In this document: positions 1-9,998 of the stretch, one piece after another
How the letters are laid out: the number at the start of each line of letters is the position of its first letter
Numbering within the stretch: the stretch's first letter is position 1
Assembly: GCA_028456385.1 (NCBI GenBank)
Contig: JALNQF010000630.1
Span: 1-18,839, forward strand
DNA length: 18,839 nt
From: Ophiosphaerella korrae
Lineage: Eukaryota; Ascomycota; Dothideomycetes; Pleosporales; Phaeosphaeriaceae
Direction of reading: 5' to 3'
Program-made: the position numbers and the translations under genes
The notes under the pieces: generated by a model
The model's database searches: none
What the model saw: the letters and a program-made list of their open reading frames with translations, nothing else
What the model was told of the DNA's origin: nothing

Positions 1-220
1 TATAATCTATAATCTATAGTTACTAAGATTAGTAGATTATAGATTATCTTAATCTATAATCTATTAATACTAAGAGTATATAGATTATAGATTAACCTAA
101 GTATCTTAGTTATATATAGTTTCCTAATTAAAGTTATTACTTTACTTATCTTATACTTTATTAGTGCCTAGATTAAGACTAATTAGTTCTATCTTAATTC
201 CTTCTATTACACCTATAATA
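1..220 (-). repeat. Partial 3' LTR of element D
   Basis: The reverse complement matches the first half of the 428-bp LTR at 15185-15612. It starts (at 220, minus strand) with TATTATAGG, the RIP form of the LTR terminus TGTTATAGG. It includes the two palindromic U3 repeats, at 3-46 and 50-94. The remaining R/U5 half lies outside the window to the left. Confidence 0.85.
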
Positions 221-234
221 CTATCTCTTCTTCT
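221..234 (-). other. Polypurine tract of element D
   Basis: On the minus strand this reads AGAAGAAGAGATAG, all purine except one T, directly abutting the LTR terminus. It corresponds to AAAAGAGGAGATAG in element B (15171-15184) and AAAGAGGGGAATAG in element A. In LTR retrotransposons this tract primes plus-strand DNA synthesis. Confidence 0.75.
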
Positions 235-584
235 AAGTAGGTCCTAGTTTCTTTACCTTAGAGCTAAAGTTATTAGTCTAGTTTTTTTATTAATATAGAG
301 TTCTTTATTTTCCTTTATACTTATTTTATTTATATATTATTACTACCTTTTTACTAATTACATATTATATAATAGTATTAAAATATTTTTTTATTTTTAT
401 TATACTTCTCTTAAGTTAAACTCTAAGTCCTTTTTTTATATTATTTCTATAAATAATAGTAGAGTTTATAAAGTATATATTTATATAAATATACGTAGCT
501 CTTATAATATATCTAGTATTTCTCTTTTTAAGTATAAGTTTATTATACTTATTCTTACGTCTAGGCTTAATAATAATAGAGAAA

Positions 585-932
585 GCTATTAACTAGACTT
601 AAGAGAAATTACTATCTTAAATTATAGAGGCTAAAGCTAAGTATAAGTATATCTAAGAGCTTACGTAGAGTAAGCTAGTAAAGAATTAAGCTTATTTCTC
701 TTATCTTTATAAGATAAAGGCCTTAAATAATAAGAAATTAGCTAAGTAGTTAGTAGCTCTAGAAGCTAAGCTAAACTTAGATAAGGCGTTTAATATTACT
801 ATAGTAGGTTCTATACTAAACGTCTCTATTATCTCTCTATCTATTATTAGTAATATTAGTTCTCTTAGTTTACTACTAGGTATTCTAAAAAGTTTTAATT
901 TTAGAACTCTTTTAATTTCTTAGAGTAATTAA
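585..932 (+). pseudogene. Candidate antisense ORF relic, copy in D
   Basis: This lies on the strand opposite to the pol gene of element D, between the chromodomain and the 3' LTR. The frame of 116 codons is interrupted only by TAA and TAG, as expected if RIP hit CAA, CAG or TGG. It keeps the pattern KIKALNNKKLAK, then LEAKLNL, then SFNFR near the end, and finishes with TAA. It is the same length as the copy in B (14473-14820) and 12 nt longer, in frame, than the copy in A (2672-3007). I recognise no protein family. It may be a real antisense gene of this retroelement family or a by-product of constrained sense-strand sequence. Confidence 0.35.
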
Positions 933-934
933 GA

Positions 935-1556
935 TTATCTTCTAGTTTCTATATTTTCTTCTATAGTTATCCTTTTTTATCTATACTTATCTATTCTACT
1001 AGGTAATAGTTTTTTCTATTATAGAACTAGTACTATAAGATTTCTTTAACTTTCTATTCTTTCTATTCTCTATACGTATCTACTTTATACACTAGTAGTT
1101 CTATATTTTATAGTACTTATTCTAGTAAGGCTACGTAGAATATTAGGTATATCTTTATCTTATTTAGTAGCTTTAATCTAAATATAACTAGTATAACTTC
1201 TTTCTTAATTTTATATAGTCTTATCTTAACGTAGTCTAATTTTAAACTTAGGCGCTTACTCTTAATATTCTTTTATACTAACTATACTTTTTCTTTCTTT
1301 TTAAATTAGAGTCTCTTTTTATATTTTTTATTATAGTACTTTACTATTTAATTATATAGGAATTCTATATCCTATCTTAATTAGTTGTATATATCTTTAA
1401 GTCTATTAGTAAAGTTTTCTCCTCTTAGAAACTAAGATATCTAGTTTCTTAGTATCTAGTATATATTAGGTTTAAATCTATAGTTTATAAAGAAAAGTAA
1501 TACTCTTATTACTATATTCTTTATACTATTATACGCTAACTATACTATAGGTAGTA
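935..1556 (-). pseudogene. Integrase C-terminus and chromodomain of element D (broken)
   Basis: Read on the minus strand, the segment from 1556 down to about 1060 matches the part of element B just after the integrase catalytic Glu, including the GPY/F-like stretch. From about 1055 down it reads KVKEIL, then NYYLVE*, the Trp of a chromodomain core (YYLVEW) replaced by a stop. In chromoviruses this domain tethers integrase to histone-marked heterochromatin. The upstream part of pol is missing because B interrupts it at 1556. Many TAA/TAG codons fall at Gln or Trp positions. Nothing here could be translated. Confidence 0.75.
1552..1556. repeat. Presumed left target-site duplication of the B/C insertion (TAGTA)
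   Basis: These are the five bases of D immediately before the B LTR terminus. Five base pairs is the duplication length seen for element A in this window. The matching right copy would lie beyond the window, so this is inferred rather than seen as a pair. Confidence 0.4.
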
Positions 1557-1682
1557 TATTATAAGTGTAATAGAGGAAATCGAGATAGAACTAATTAGTC
1601 CTAATCTAGGCGCTAACAAAGCATAGAACAAGTAAGGTAATAACCTTAATTAGGAGACTATACATAACTAGGACACCTAAGC

Positions 1683-1775
1683 TAATCTATAATCTATAGA
1701 CTCTTAGTAACTATAGATTATAGATTAAGATAATCTATAATCTACTAAGTCTTAGTAACTATAGATTATAGATTA
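1683..1775. repeat. Two tandem palindromic repeats in the U3 of the B LTR
   Basis: TAATCTATAATCTATAG (1683-1699) is followed by an 11-base spacer and its perfect inverse, CTATAGATTATAGATTA (1711-1727). A second, slightly imperfect copy spans 1731-1775. The same pair occurs at 15311-15355 and about 15359-15403 in the shared LTR, and at 3-46 and 50-94 in D. The position just upstream of a TATATA motif suggests a promoter-proximal element, but part of the symmetry could come from RIP acting on both arms. Confidence 0.75.
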
Positions 1776-1782
1776 TAATAAG

Positions 1783-1788
1783 TATATA
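1783..1788 (+). promoter_or_regulatory. Possible TATA box of the B 5' LTR
   Basis: TATATA lies within AGTATATAGTTAGTAG, where the LTRs of A and B begin to resemble each other after an unrelated U3. The counterparts are 15411-15416 (plus), 2079-2084 (minus) and 8672-8677 (minus). A shared core promoter at the U3/R side is plausible. In sequence this AT-rich the motif alone is weak evidence. Confidence 0.35.
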
Positions 1789-1874
1789 GTTAGTAGAATA
1801 TATATTATTAGGATAGTATTAGTAATTTAATCTTTTAACTATAGAACGCTAGTATAAGATAGTTATAAAATATC

Positions 1875-1879
1875 TTCTA
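1875..1879. repeat. Left target-site duplication of element A (TTCTA)
   Basis: TTCTA directly precedes the left terminus of A. The right copy is TTTTA at 8916-8920. The uninterrupted sequence in the shared LTR reads ATCTTCTACTATTT (around 15500-15513), so removing A and one copy restores it exactly, allowing one C-to-T change. Confidence 0.88.
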
Positions 1880-2322
1880 TATAACAGGCTACCTGTTATC
1901 GACTACAAGTGCCTATCTTAAAGAAAGTTAGTAGATTACGAGGTAATAGTAAAAGCTTAGGAGTAATTTGTAATAACTATAAACAATAGAAGATATTTTA
2001 CAACTATCTTGTATTAGCGTTCTATAGTTAAAGGATTGAATTACTAATACTATCTTAATAATACGTATTACTACTAACTATATACCTATACTTCTTAGCT
2101 AGCTTTATGCTTCGTATTTACTAAGATCGTAAATTACGAATTTATTATATACACGAATTTGTGCTTTGTGTTTACTAAGGTTGTAAATTACGAATTTATT
2201 ACGTGTCCTTATTGTAGTTAGCTTCCTAGTTAAGTTTATTGCCCTACAAGTTGTATATATTGTTATTATCTATAGTAGGGCTAATTAGTTTAAATTAGCT
2301 TTCCCTTATTACTACTATAACA
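1880..2322 (-). repeat. 3' LTR of element A
   Basis: This 443-bp sequence is paired with the direct repeat at 8473-8915. On the minus strand it begins TGTTATAGTAG at 2322 and ends GGTAGCCTGTTATA at 1880, where TATA at the very end is the RIP form of TACA. U3 holds two 54-bp tandem units. From about 2086 to 1880 it resembles the R/U5 half of the B LTR. Confidence 0.93.
2104..2207. repeat. 54-bp tandem duplication in the U3 of element A (3' LTR copy)
   Basis: Two units, 2104-2157 and 2158-about 2207, share TTTACTAAG and AATTACGAATTTATTA at a 54-base period. The same pair occurs in the other LTR of A at 8697-8750 and 8751-8800. LTRs of the B type lack it. Tandem U3 repeats often act as promoter-enhancer units in retroelements; that role is inferred here. 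Confidence 0.75.
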
Positions 2323-2336
2323 CTATTCCCCTCTTT
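2323..2336 (-). other. Polypurine tract of element A
   Basis: On the minus strand this reads AAAGAGGGGAATAG and ends immediately before the TGTTATAG start of the 3' LTR. It is the best-preserved tract of the three in the window. It marks the plus-strand priming site and fixes the element's orientation. Confidence 0.85.
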
Positions 2337-2671
2337 AGGTAGGTTCTTATTTCTCCGCCCTAGGCCTAAAGTTATTAGTCTAGTTTCTTTGTTTATCTCT
2401 AGTTCTTTATTATTCTCTATATCTTTACATTTTAATTGCAATAAACTTCTTCTTGTTGCTTGTGTTACTTGTAATAGAGTTAAAATGTTTCCTTACTCCT
2501 ATTATACTTAGCTAAAACTTACGTACCTTATATCTTTAAAGGATAGCAAACACTATAATAAGTATATTCTAGCTAATATTTAATATAAGTATACTCTATC
2601 TAGTATTTCTCTTATAGAATGTAAGTGTTTAATTTCTATATAGTCTCTTCTTACTAAGTTGTATAGGGCGA

Positions 2672-3007
2672 GCTATTAACTAGGCTTAAGAGACACTATT
2701 ATTATAGCTTGTAGTAGCTAAAGCTAAGCGTAAGCTAACTCTTTATAAGCTAGTAGATTTTTATTCTTATATTAAGCGTCTTTGTAAGATAAAGGCTTAT
2801 AATAATGCTAAATCGTCTAAATAGTCTCGTGCCTTAGAGGCTAAGATAGACCTTAAAGATATAGTTTAGGCTGCTTTAGCTCCTATTACATTAGGCGTTC
2901 CTAACGCCTCTCTATCTAGTAGTAGTATCGTTAGTTTTCTTGATTCGCTATAAGGCGCTCTAGAAGGTTTTAATTTTAGAAGTCCTTTAGTTTCTTAAGG
3001 TAGTTAA
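2672..3007 (+). pseudogene. Candidate antisense ORF relic, copy in A
   Basis: This lies opposite to the gag-pol of A, between the chromodomain and the 3' LTR. The frame (112 codons) contains TAG and TAA at sites compatible with lost Trp or Gln codons. It reads pieces such as KIKAYNNAKSSK, RALEAKIDLKDIV, GFNFRSPLVS and ends with TAA at 3005-3007. Aligned with D it keeps KIKA.NN.K, ALEAK.(N/D)L and FNFR with a single in-frame 12-nt gap. Several differences fall in third positions (gct/gcc, gag/gaa, aaa/aag). No family was recognised. The stretch from 2338 to 2671 shows no recognisable feature. Confidence 0.38.
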
Positions 3008-6000
3008 AGTTATCTTCTAGTTCCTATGTTTCTTCCTATAGTTATCCTTTCTTGTCTATACCTATCTATTCTACTAAGTAGTAGCTTCTACTATTATAGA
3101 ACTAGTATACTAAGATTTTTCTAACTTCCTATTCCTCTTATTCTCTATATATATCTATTTTATATACTAGTAGTTCTACGTTCTATAGTGCTATCTTAAG
3201 TAGCGCTACGTAGAAGGTTAGGTATATCTTTATCTTGTTTAGTAGTTTTAGTTTAAATATAACTAGTGTAACTTTTCTTTTAATCTTGTATAGTCCTATC
3301 TTAACGTAGTCTAATTTTAAACTAAGTTGTTTGCTTTTAATATTCTTTCGTACTAACTATACTTTTTCTCTCTCTCTAAATTAGGGTCTTTCTTTATACT
3401 TTTTATTGTAGTACTTCGCTATTTAATTATATAGGAATTCTATATCCTATCTTAATTAGTTGTATATATCTCTAAGTCTATTAGTAAAGTTTTCTCTTCT
3501 TAGAGACTAAGATATCTAATTTCTTAGTATCTAGTATACGTTAGGTTTAAATCCGTAGTTCGCGAAGAAAGGTAATACTCTTATTACTATATTCTTTACG
3601 CTATTATATACTAATTATGCTATAAGTAGTAGCTGTACCTAATTATTCTAGTTATAGTTAAGGTAGTATCTTAGGTATTGTTCTACTATCTAATTTATTT
3701 ATTCTAACTATCTATCTATTTATAGATAATATGCTGTAGACATTACGTGTTATATTCCTAATTACGCTATTATTGTTCCCTATAGTTTTAATGTAAATTA
3801 TATATCTCTATTTATAATAATCTTATCTAGTAGTCTGTATTAACTAATTATAGTTCCTAGAACCTAGTATATAGTAACCTCTATCCTACTTTTTTCCTTA
3901 TATAGTCTAAAGTATATATACTTTGTAAGTTTATCTACTATTATTAAGATTCTATTATATTTAACTCCTAATATTAGATCTTTAGACTTAGGTAACTTTG
4001 TAATAAAGTCTATTGTAATAACTCTCTATAGTTATTCTAGTACTTCTACTAGTTGTAGCATTCTATATAGTGTATATCTATTATATTTATTTCTTTAATA
4101 TTCTATATAGTCTTGTAGTACTTCTATTACTAGTTGTCTTGCTTTTAAAATGTAGTAATCTTGTAGTAGTCTATCTAATATTTTCTTAATACTTTAGTAA
4201 CTATATACTAGTAATTTATAGAATTGTTATATAAATTCTCTTTAAATTTTTCCTAGAATATATGTTCTTCTATATACTTGTGTAAATCTATCTTAGATTT
4301 TAAGTTTCTCTATTTCTTTAGATACTTCTTATATTATTTTCTAAATCTATTTGTTTAGCTTATTACTTGTCCTCTTAAGTGTTATAGCTATCTTAGGTGT
4401 GTTTAGGACTAAATATCTTTCCTCGTTCTTAACTAGAACTATACTAGTAGCGCTTACTTCTTCTTATAAGTCTAGTCTTCTACTTAGAGTGTCTATAAAT
4501 TAGTTGTCCTTCCCTTTTGTGTATATTATTTCTATATTAAATATTAATAGAAACTCCTACTATCTTGTATAGCGTTATAATAGCTCTTTATTTATTATAA
4601 ATCCTATAAGATTCTTATAGTCTATATAAACCTTTATCTAGTACTTTACTCCTTATAGGTATACTCTTTATTATTTAAATACTTTGTAGATTACTAGCAT
4701 CTCTTTGTTATAGATTAGGTAATTAAGTTCTACTATTTTTATCTTCTTAGAGAAGTATTTAACTAAGTGTTCCTTTTTAGTCTCTAGGTCTTCTTATATT
4801 AGTACTATTCTATAGACTAAGTTTAATGTATCTATTTTTATTATTACTAGTAGTTCTAGGTTATATATTCTAATAACTAGGTTTTCTATAAACTTCTTTT
4901 TTATTCTCTTAAATACCTTATTACATTCCTTTATCTATTTAAATAGCGTATCTTTTTTTATAAGTCTTGTAATTAGCTCTATATCTTTAGAGTATCTTAC
5001 TATTAACTTTCTATAAAAGTTAGCTAGCCTATAAAATTATTATACCTCTTTTAGGTTCTTTAGTGTTAGCTATTTGTTAATTAAGTTAATCTTTTCTAGG
5101 TTAATCTTGATTTTTCCTAGTTTAATAATAAATCTAAGGAAATCTATTTCTTTTGTATAGAACTCGTATTTTCTTATCTTAAGAAACATTTTAGCTTTTA
5201 CTAGTTTCTTTAGCACTTTATATATATGTTATACGTGTTCTTCCTCTATTTCTAAGAATATAAGGATATCGTCTAAGTACGCGAATATAAATATATCTAA
5301 GTATTCCCTTAGTACTATATTAATTCTCTCCTAGAATGCTGCTAGTGCGTTTATTAAACCAAATAGTATAACTAAGTATTTATATAGTCTGTATTATATT
5401 CTAAACGCTATTTTCTACTTATCTCCTTTCTTAATTCTAATCTAGTAGTATGCGTTTTATATATCTAGTTTTGTAAAGATCTTTACTTTTTATAGCTTAT
5501 CTTATATTTTATCTATTTATAGTAGTAGGTATTAGTTCTTGTTTATAATTGCGTTAGTTTTTCTAAAATCTACGTAAAGTCTTTTATCGCTTATTCCTTT
5601 TTTATCTACAAATATTAATCTATATACTACTAAGGATTTAGATTCTCTTATCTATCCTTTCTTTATTACATTTTATATAAATAATCGTTTAATCTTAGAT
5701 TCTTCTTCTATTTTTTAGTAGACTAGGCTCTATCTTACGTTCTTTTCTTCTTCTAGTTCTATTGCTAAGTCCTATAGTTAGTGTTCTAGAAACTAATCTT
5801 CTAGTTCTATAAGCTACTTTTCCTATTTCTTATATTCTTTTAAGAATTCTCCTTTGCAAGTACTTATATTAGCTTTTAGTATATCTATTTTATTATAACT
5901 AATTTTTCCTATTCTCTAATTAATATATAGGTTAGTTATCTATAACTATAGCATACCTAATATTATATCTTATTTATTATCGATTGTTGTTATATCTATA

Positions 6001-8411
6001 ACTATATTCTAGATTTCTAGTCTTTCTAACCTTAGTATTAAAGGTACTGTTTTAAACTATATTAGTTCCTAAAATAGTTTTCCTTTAATTATACTTAGTT
6101 ATTAAGGGTATTTCTTTATTGTATACTTTATTCCCTATATTTCTATAAACTTTTTTAATATAAAGTTTCTCGTAGCTCTACTATTAATTATTAATCGTAC
6201 TTCCTTTCTTTAGTATATACCTGTTTTTATAATATATAGGCCTCCTATACCTTCTAGCCTTTCTTACTTTAGTAATTTATTAAATTATCTATCTTTCTAG
6301 GGCTATAGGCCTACTTTAAGTTTATATTCTTTGTATTTTAGATACTTGTTGTATATATATTTGTACTATAGTCCTCCTTAGACGCATTTCTTAGATAATT
6401 TTAGGCTAGGTCTTACTACTATATATCTATCTTCTAGGGTTATTTTCTATCCTTAGATATCTTCTACTATAATTACTCTTGTGTAGTTATAGCCTCTTCT
6501 CCTTATAAGCTATACGTTATTATTTACTTTAGGGTTTCCGTATATAATATAATTCTTATCTAGGTATAATATCTATAATACTTTAAAGTATACTAGATAT
6601 TTTAAGTCTATTATTTTGTTATCCTCTTCTTAGTATTTACTTCTACTAGGTGTATCTATTATTAGGATATAGTATACTACTAGTACTCTTAGTGTATAGG
6701 CTTTATTAATCTATTGCGTCTTTCTTATAAGGTATTACTATTCTTTTTATATAGGTATTCTTCTTACTATAACTATATATTACTTTATCTATTCTTAAAA
6801 TAGTATAAACTTTATTTCTTTAGGATTACGTTCTTTCTAGTCTTTGTACGCTTCCTCTATACTTATAACTAGTAAGTATTTCTAAACAAACTTCTATTCT
6901 TTATCTTATTCCTCTATATCTATTATAGTACAGCTATTATAACTATATATTATTAGCTAGGTATATTCTATATCTCTTATACTAACTTATCTCTCGCTTC
7001 TTCGTAGTTCTTTAGAGAGAGCTGTAGTAGTCTCTTTATCTAGTACTAGTCTATTAGCCTAGATTAATAGTACTAAGGGCTCTTCCCCTTCTAAATCTTC
7101 TATTAGTAGGTCTATTACTTAGGCTATATCTTTTAGCTAAGCTTTTGTTTTATCTTCCTTTATTACTACTACTCTATATCTATACTTCTATAAGAACTAT
7201 ACTACTCCTTATTTACTAGAAAGATATATATAGTAGTTATTGTTATAACAAAAGGTCTAATAGAGTATTATATATTATACTTCTTTACTCTTAGCTACCT
7301 TCTCTTAAGGTTTAGCCTATACTTATAGTGCTTTCTTCTTCTTCTTAGTTATTTTTAACTAAGTTTCTTTCTTTAGGTCTTTATTCTTGTAGTCTTTTGT
7401 AAAGTATTCTAGTTTTCTACATTTATAATATACTATATCCTTCTTTAACTTAGATCTACAATTCCTTATATAGTAGCCTAGTTTACTATAGTTAAAGTAC
7501 GTAAAGTCTTTATTCTTTTTCTTCTTTCTATCTTTGTTAGCGTTAAAGACTATAAGGTCTCTCTTATTATAGTTCTAGGTATAACCTCTATATTTGTTTT
7601 TCTTCTATTCTTAAAGATTATTATTAATTTATATTACTTATTACTTTAGAGCTTCTAGTGTTTATAGTTTCTCTATATATATTATCTTGTATTAGATTTT
7701 AGAGTTAAGTCCTTGTTTAAATTGTAATATTAAAGCTAACTTATTCTATTCTATATTTTATAATAGTTATTTAAACTATAATACGTACTTTAGAACACTC
7801 TAATTCTATATAAGCTTCTCTAGTTACTCTTTAGCTTGTTAGGTAATATCTATATCCCTAAATACTACTCTTATTTATTTAGTAAAGTATTCGTAACTTC
7901 TAAAAATAGCTCTAGTTTTGTCTTTTTATATTATTAGAGAGTATATTATATAATCTATCTAATAAGGCTTGTACTATCTTATTACGTCTTCTTTAAGGTA
8001 TAATCTAATATATATTACCTTCTTTTCTTCTATATCGAAGTGTAGTACTTATATATCTATCTAGAGTTGTGCTAATACAATAAAAGGTCTTAGTTTTTCT
8101 CTTATTCTATTAAACTTCTTAAGTATAAGTATCTTTAGTAGTTTCTTTATTGCGCTTATCTCTAGGCGTTACGTAATTAGTTCTATCTAGTTTTATCTTT
8201 TAATAATAGCTTTAATTTATACTTTATTCTATTTTATATAATCTTGTAGTTCTTTATTCTATATTTCTAAGGCGTTAATTACTATCTTTATATCTTCTTT
8301 TTTAGAGATTAGGTTATTTATATAGTTCTTAACGTCTCTCTATACTATATTATCTAACTTATAACTACTTAGAGGTGCTTTACCTCTTTTTTTAGTTAAA
8401 CTTTCTACTAT
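2960..8411 (-). pseudogene. Broken gag-pol polyprotein gene of element A
   Basis: One minus-strand frame carries all domains in order, with no frame change between landmarks. These are a possible start at ATA 8411-8409 (RIP form of ATG), the Gag core from KKF at 8120-8112, and two CCHC knuckles (7499-7458 and 7430-7389, most Cys/His now Tyr, two Cys still TGT). The protease active site reads NSRAT (6185-6171) in place of DSGAT. Reverse transcriptase has intact YLDD (5279-5268). RNase H is near 4830, the integrase VDKL stretch near 3940, and the chromodomain runs from 3128 down to about 2985 (EVRKIL...SYYLVE*). It encodes a Ty3/gypsy chromovirus polyprotein for capsid formation, reverse transcription and integration. 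Numerous TAA/TAG codons at Gln and Trp positions kill it. It is less eroded than B or C. Confidence 0.88.
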
Positions 8412-8472
8412 CGTATTAGCTAGACTGCGCGCTACTTACGCTTTACTTCTCGTAATAACTAAATTAGTAAAG

Positions 8473-8915
8473 TGTAATAGGCTACCTATTATTAACTATA
8501 GGTGCCTGTCTTAAAGAGGGTTAGTAGATTACAAGGTAATAGTAAAAGCTTAGGAGTAATCTATAATAACTATAAACAATAGAAGATATTTTACAACTAT
8601 CTTGTATTAGCGTTCTATAGTTAAAGGATTAAATTGCTAATACTATCTTAATAATGCGCATTACTACTAACTATATACCTATACTTCTTAGCTAGCTTTG
8701 TACTTCGTGTTTACTAAGATCGCGAATTGCGAATTTATTACGTGCACGAATTTGTACTTTGTATTTACTAAGGTTACGAATCGCGAATTTATTACGTGTC
8801 CCTATTGTAGTTAGCTTCCTAGTTAAGTTTGTTGCCCTACGGGTCGTATGTATTATTATTATCTATAGTAGGGCTAATTAGTTTAAATTAGCTTTCTCTT
8901 GTTACTACTATAACA
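8473..8915 (-). repeat. 5' LTR of element A
   Basis: This 443-bp sequence is the direct repeat of 1880-2322. In minus orientation it begins TGTTATAGTAG at 8915 and ends GGTAGCCTATTACA at 8473. It contains the 54-bp tandem units (8697-8800) and a TATATA motif (8672-8677, minus). It differs from its partner mostly by C/T and G/A, so its divergence reflects RIP and not age. Confidence 0.93.
8697..8800. repeat. 54-bp tandem duplication in the U3 of element A (5' LTR copy)
   Basis: The units are 8697-8750 and 8751-8800. They keep CG-rich cores (ATCGCGAATTGCGAATTT and GAATCGCGAATTT) that are partly mutated in the other LTR, so this copy is nearer to the pre-RIP state. Confidence 0.75.
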
Positions 8916-8920
8916 TTTTA
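8916..8920. repeat. Right target-site duplication of element A (TTTTA, from TTCTA)
   Basis: It directly follows the A terminus ...CTATAACA and continues into CTATTTATAG of the B LTR. It differs from the left copy at 1875-1879 by one C-to-T change. Confidence 0.85.
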
Positions 8921-9025
8921 CTATTTATAGTTATTATAGATCCTAATATAAGCTTTTGTTATTACTTCTTAATCTACTAACCCCTAATATAAGTACTTAT
9001 AGTTAATAATAGGTAGCTTATAATA
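8921..9025 (+). repeat. 5' LTR of element B, right portion
   Basis: This 105-bp stretch matches 15508-15612, the R/U5 end of the shared LTR, and ends GGTAGCTTATAATA where the shared LTR has GGTAGCCTATAACA. With 1557-1879 it makes a full 428-bp LTR. The following 9026-9086 (CTTTACTAATTTAGTTATTA...) is the leader where a primer-binding site should lie. It is conserved in A, B and C, but I could not match it to a tRNA end. Confidence 0.9.
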
Positions 9026-9377
9026 CTTTACTAATTTAGTTATTATAAGAAGTAAAGCGTAAGTAACGTATAGTCTAGCTAACACGATAGTAGAAAGTTT
9101 AACTAAATAATTAAGTAAAGCCCCTAAAAGTAGTCTAGAATTAGATAGTACTATATAAGAAATAATTAAAGGTCGTCTTAACTAGCTAATTAATAACAAA
9201 GAAGATATAAAGATAGTAATTAATACCTTAGAAATATAGAATAAGGAACTACAAGATTATACAAAACAAAACAAGGTATAAATTAAAGCTATTATCTAAG
9301 GATAGAACTAGATAGAACTAATTACCTAAAGATTAGAAATAAGTACGACAAAGAAACTACCTAAGATACTTGTACTT

Positions 9378-9857
9378 AAGAAGTTTAATAGAGAAAGAGA
9401 AAAACTAAGACCTTTTATTATATTAGTATAACTCTAGATAGATATATAAGTACTATACTTTAATATAGAAGAAAAGAAGGTAATATATATTAGATTATAC
9501 CTTAAAGAAGACGTAATAAGATAGTATAAACCTTACTAGACTAATTATATAATATATTTACTAATAACCTAGAAGGATAAAACTAGAGCTATTTTTAGAA
9601 GTTATAAGTACTTTACTAAACAAATAAGAGTAGTATTTAGGGATATAGACGTTACCTAATAAGCTAAAGAATAGCTAGAGAAGCTTATATAAAGTTAGAG
9701 TATTCCTAAGTATATATTATAATTTAAATAATTATTACAAAATATAGAATAGAATAAGTTAGCCCTAATATTACAATTTAAATAAGGACTTAACTCTAAA
9801 ATTAGATACAAGATAATATATATAGAGAAACTAAGGACACTAGAAGCTCTAAAGTAA
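9378..9857 (+). other. Gag core (Retrotrans_gag-like) region of B
   Basis: The frame reads KKFNREREKLRPFI at the start, then YLKEDVIR*YKPY, YKYFTKQIRVVFRDIDV and FK*GLNSKIRYKI. This is the usual pattern of the Retrotrans_gag family (KF.G....L..F, then YL.G.A..W..P, then F...L...FGD). The family forms the capsid of the virus-like particle. In-frame stops sit where Gln or Trp is usual, such as R*Y before KPY (RQY or RWY). Confidence 0.8.
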
Positions 9858-9998
9858 TAGGTAATATAGATTAATAATAATCTTTAAGAATAGAGAAAAA
9901 ACAAATATAGAGGTTATACCTAGAATTATAATAAGGGAGACCTAATAGTCCTTAACGCTAACAAGGATAAAAAGAAGAAAAAGAACAAAGACTTTATA

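Larger units (their letters stand above)
1..1556 (-). mobile_element. Element D: 3' part of a RIP-mutated Ty3/gypsy chromovirus
   Basis: Read on the minus strand, this is the 3' end of an LTR retrotransposon: integrase C-terminus and chromodomain, an untranslated or antisense-coding 3' region, a polypurine tract and part of the 3' LTR. It aligns along its length with the reverse complement of the 3' end of element B (about 13855-15184, plus the first 220 bp of the LTR at 15185). The left end is cut by the window. The right end stops abruptly at 1556, where the LTR of element B begins, so B inserted into D. The rest of D should lie beyond the right edge of the window, after the B/C tandem. It is heavily RIP-mutated and is the oldest layer of the nest by position. 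Confidence 0.88.
1557..1879 (+). repeat. 5' LTR of element B, left portion (split by element A)
   Basis: It starts with TATTATAAGTG, the RIP form of TGTTATAGGTA seen at 15185. It matches 15185-15507 of the shared LTR by transitions only. The 323 bp here plus 105 bp at 8921-9025 give 428 bp, exactly the length of the intact LTR at 15185-15612, which proves the split. It carries the U3 palindromes and a TATATA motif, and breaks off at the TTCTA target site of element A. Confidence 0.92.
1880..8915 (-). mobile_element. Element A: complete but inactive Ty3/gypsy chromovirus, 7036 bp
   Basis: This is a full-length element on the minus strand: 5' LTR 8473-8915, Gag leader, gag-pol (about 8411 down to 2960), 3' region, polypurine tract 2323-2336 and 3' LTR 1880-2322. 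Both LTRs are exactly 443 bp with TGTTAT...TAACA-type ends (the left terminus RIP-changed). A 5-bp target duplication flanks it. The target is the 5' LTR of element B. It keeps far more TG and CA than B or C (for example 2151-2200), so it probably arrived later and met less RIP. The internal region (6150 bp) is close in length to that of B (6159 bp), but the U3 and the Gag N-terminus differ, marking a separate subfamily. Confidence 0.93.

Noticed and set aside
1..95. TAATCTATAATCTATAG-type repeats as a CRISPR array, satellite or telomere-like repeat
   Set aside because: There are only two units, palindromic and without unique spacers. They occur at a fixed place inside each B-type LTR, so they are LTR U3 repeats.
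9026..9086. Primer-binding site for a specific tRNA after the B 5' LTR
   Set aside because: The leader is conserved in A, B and C, but after RIP I could not match it to a tRNA 3' end, nor find a convincing self-priming complement in the LTR.
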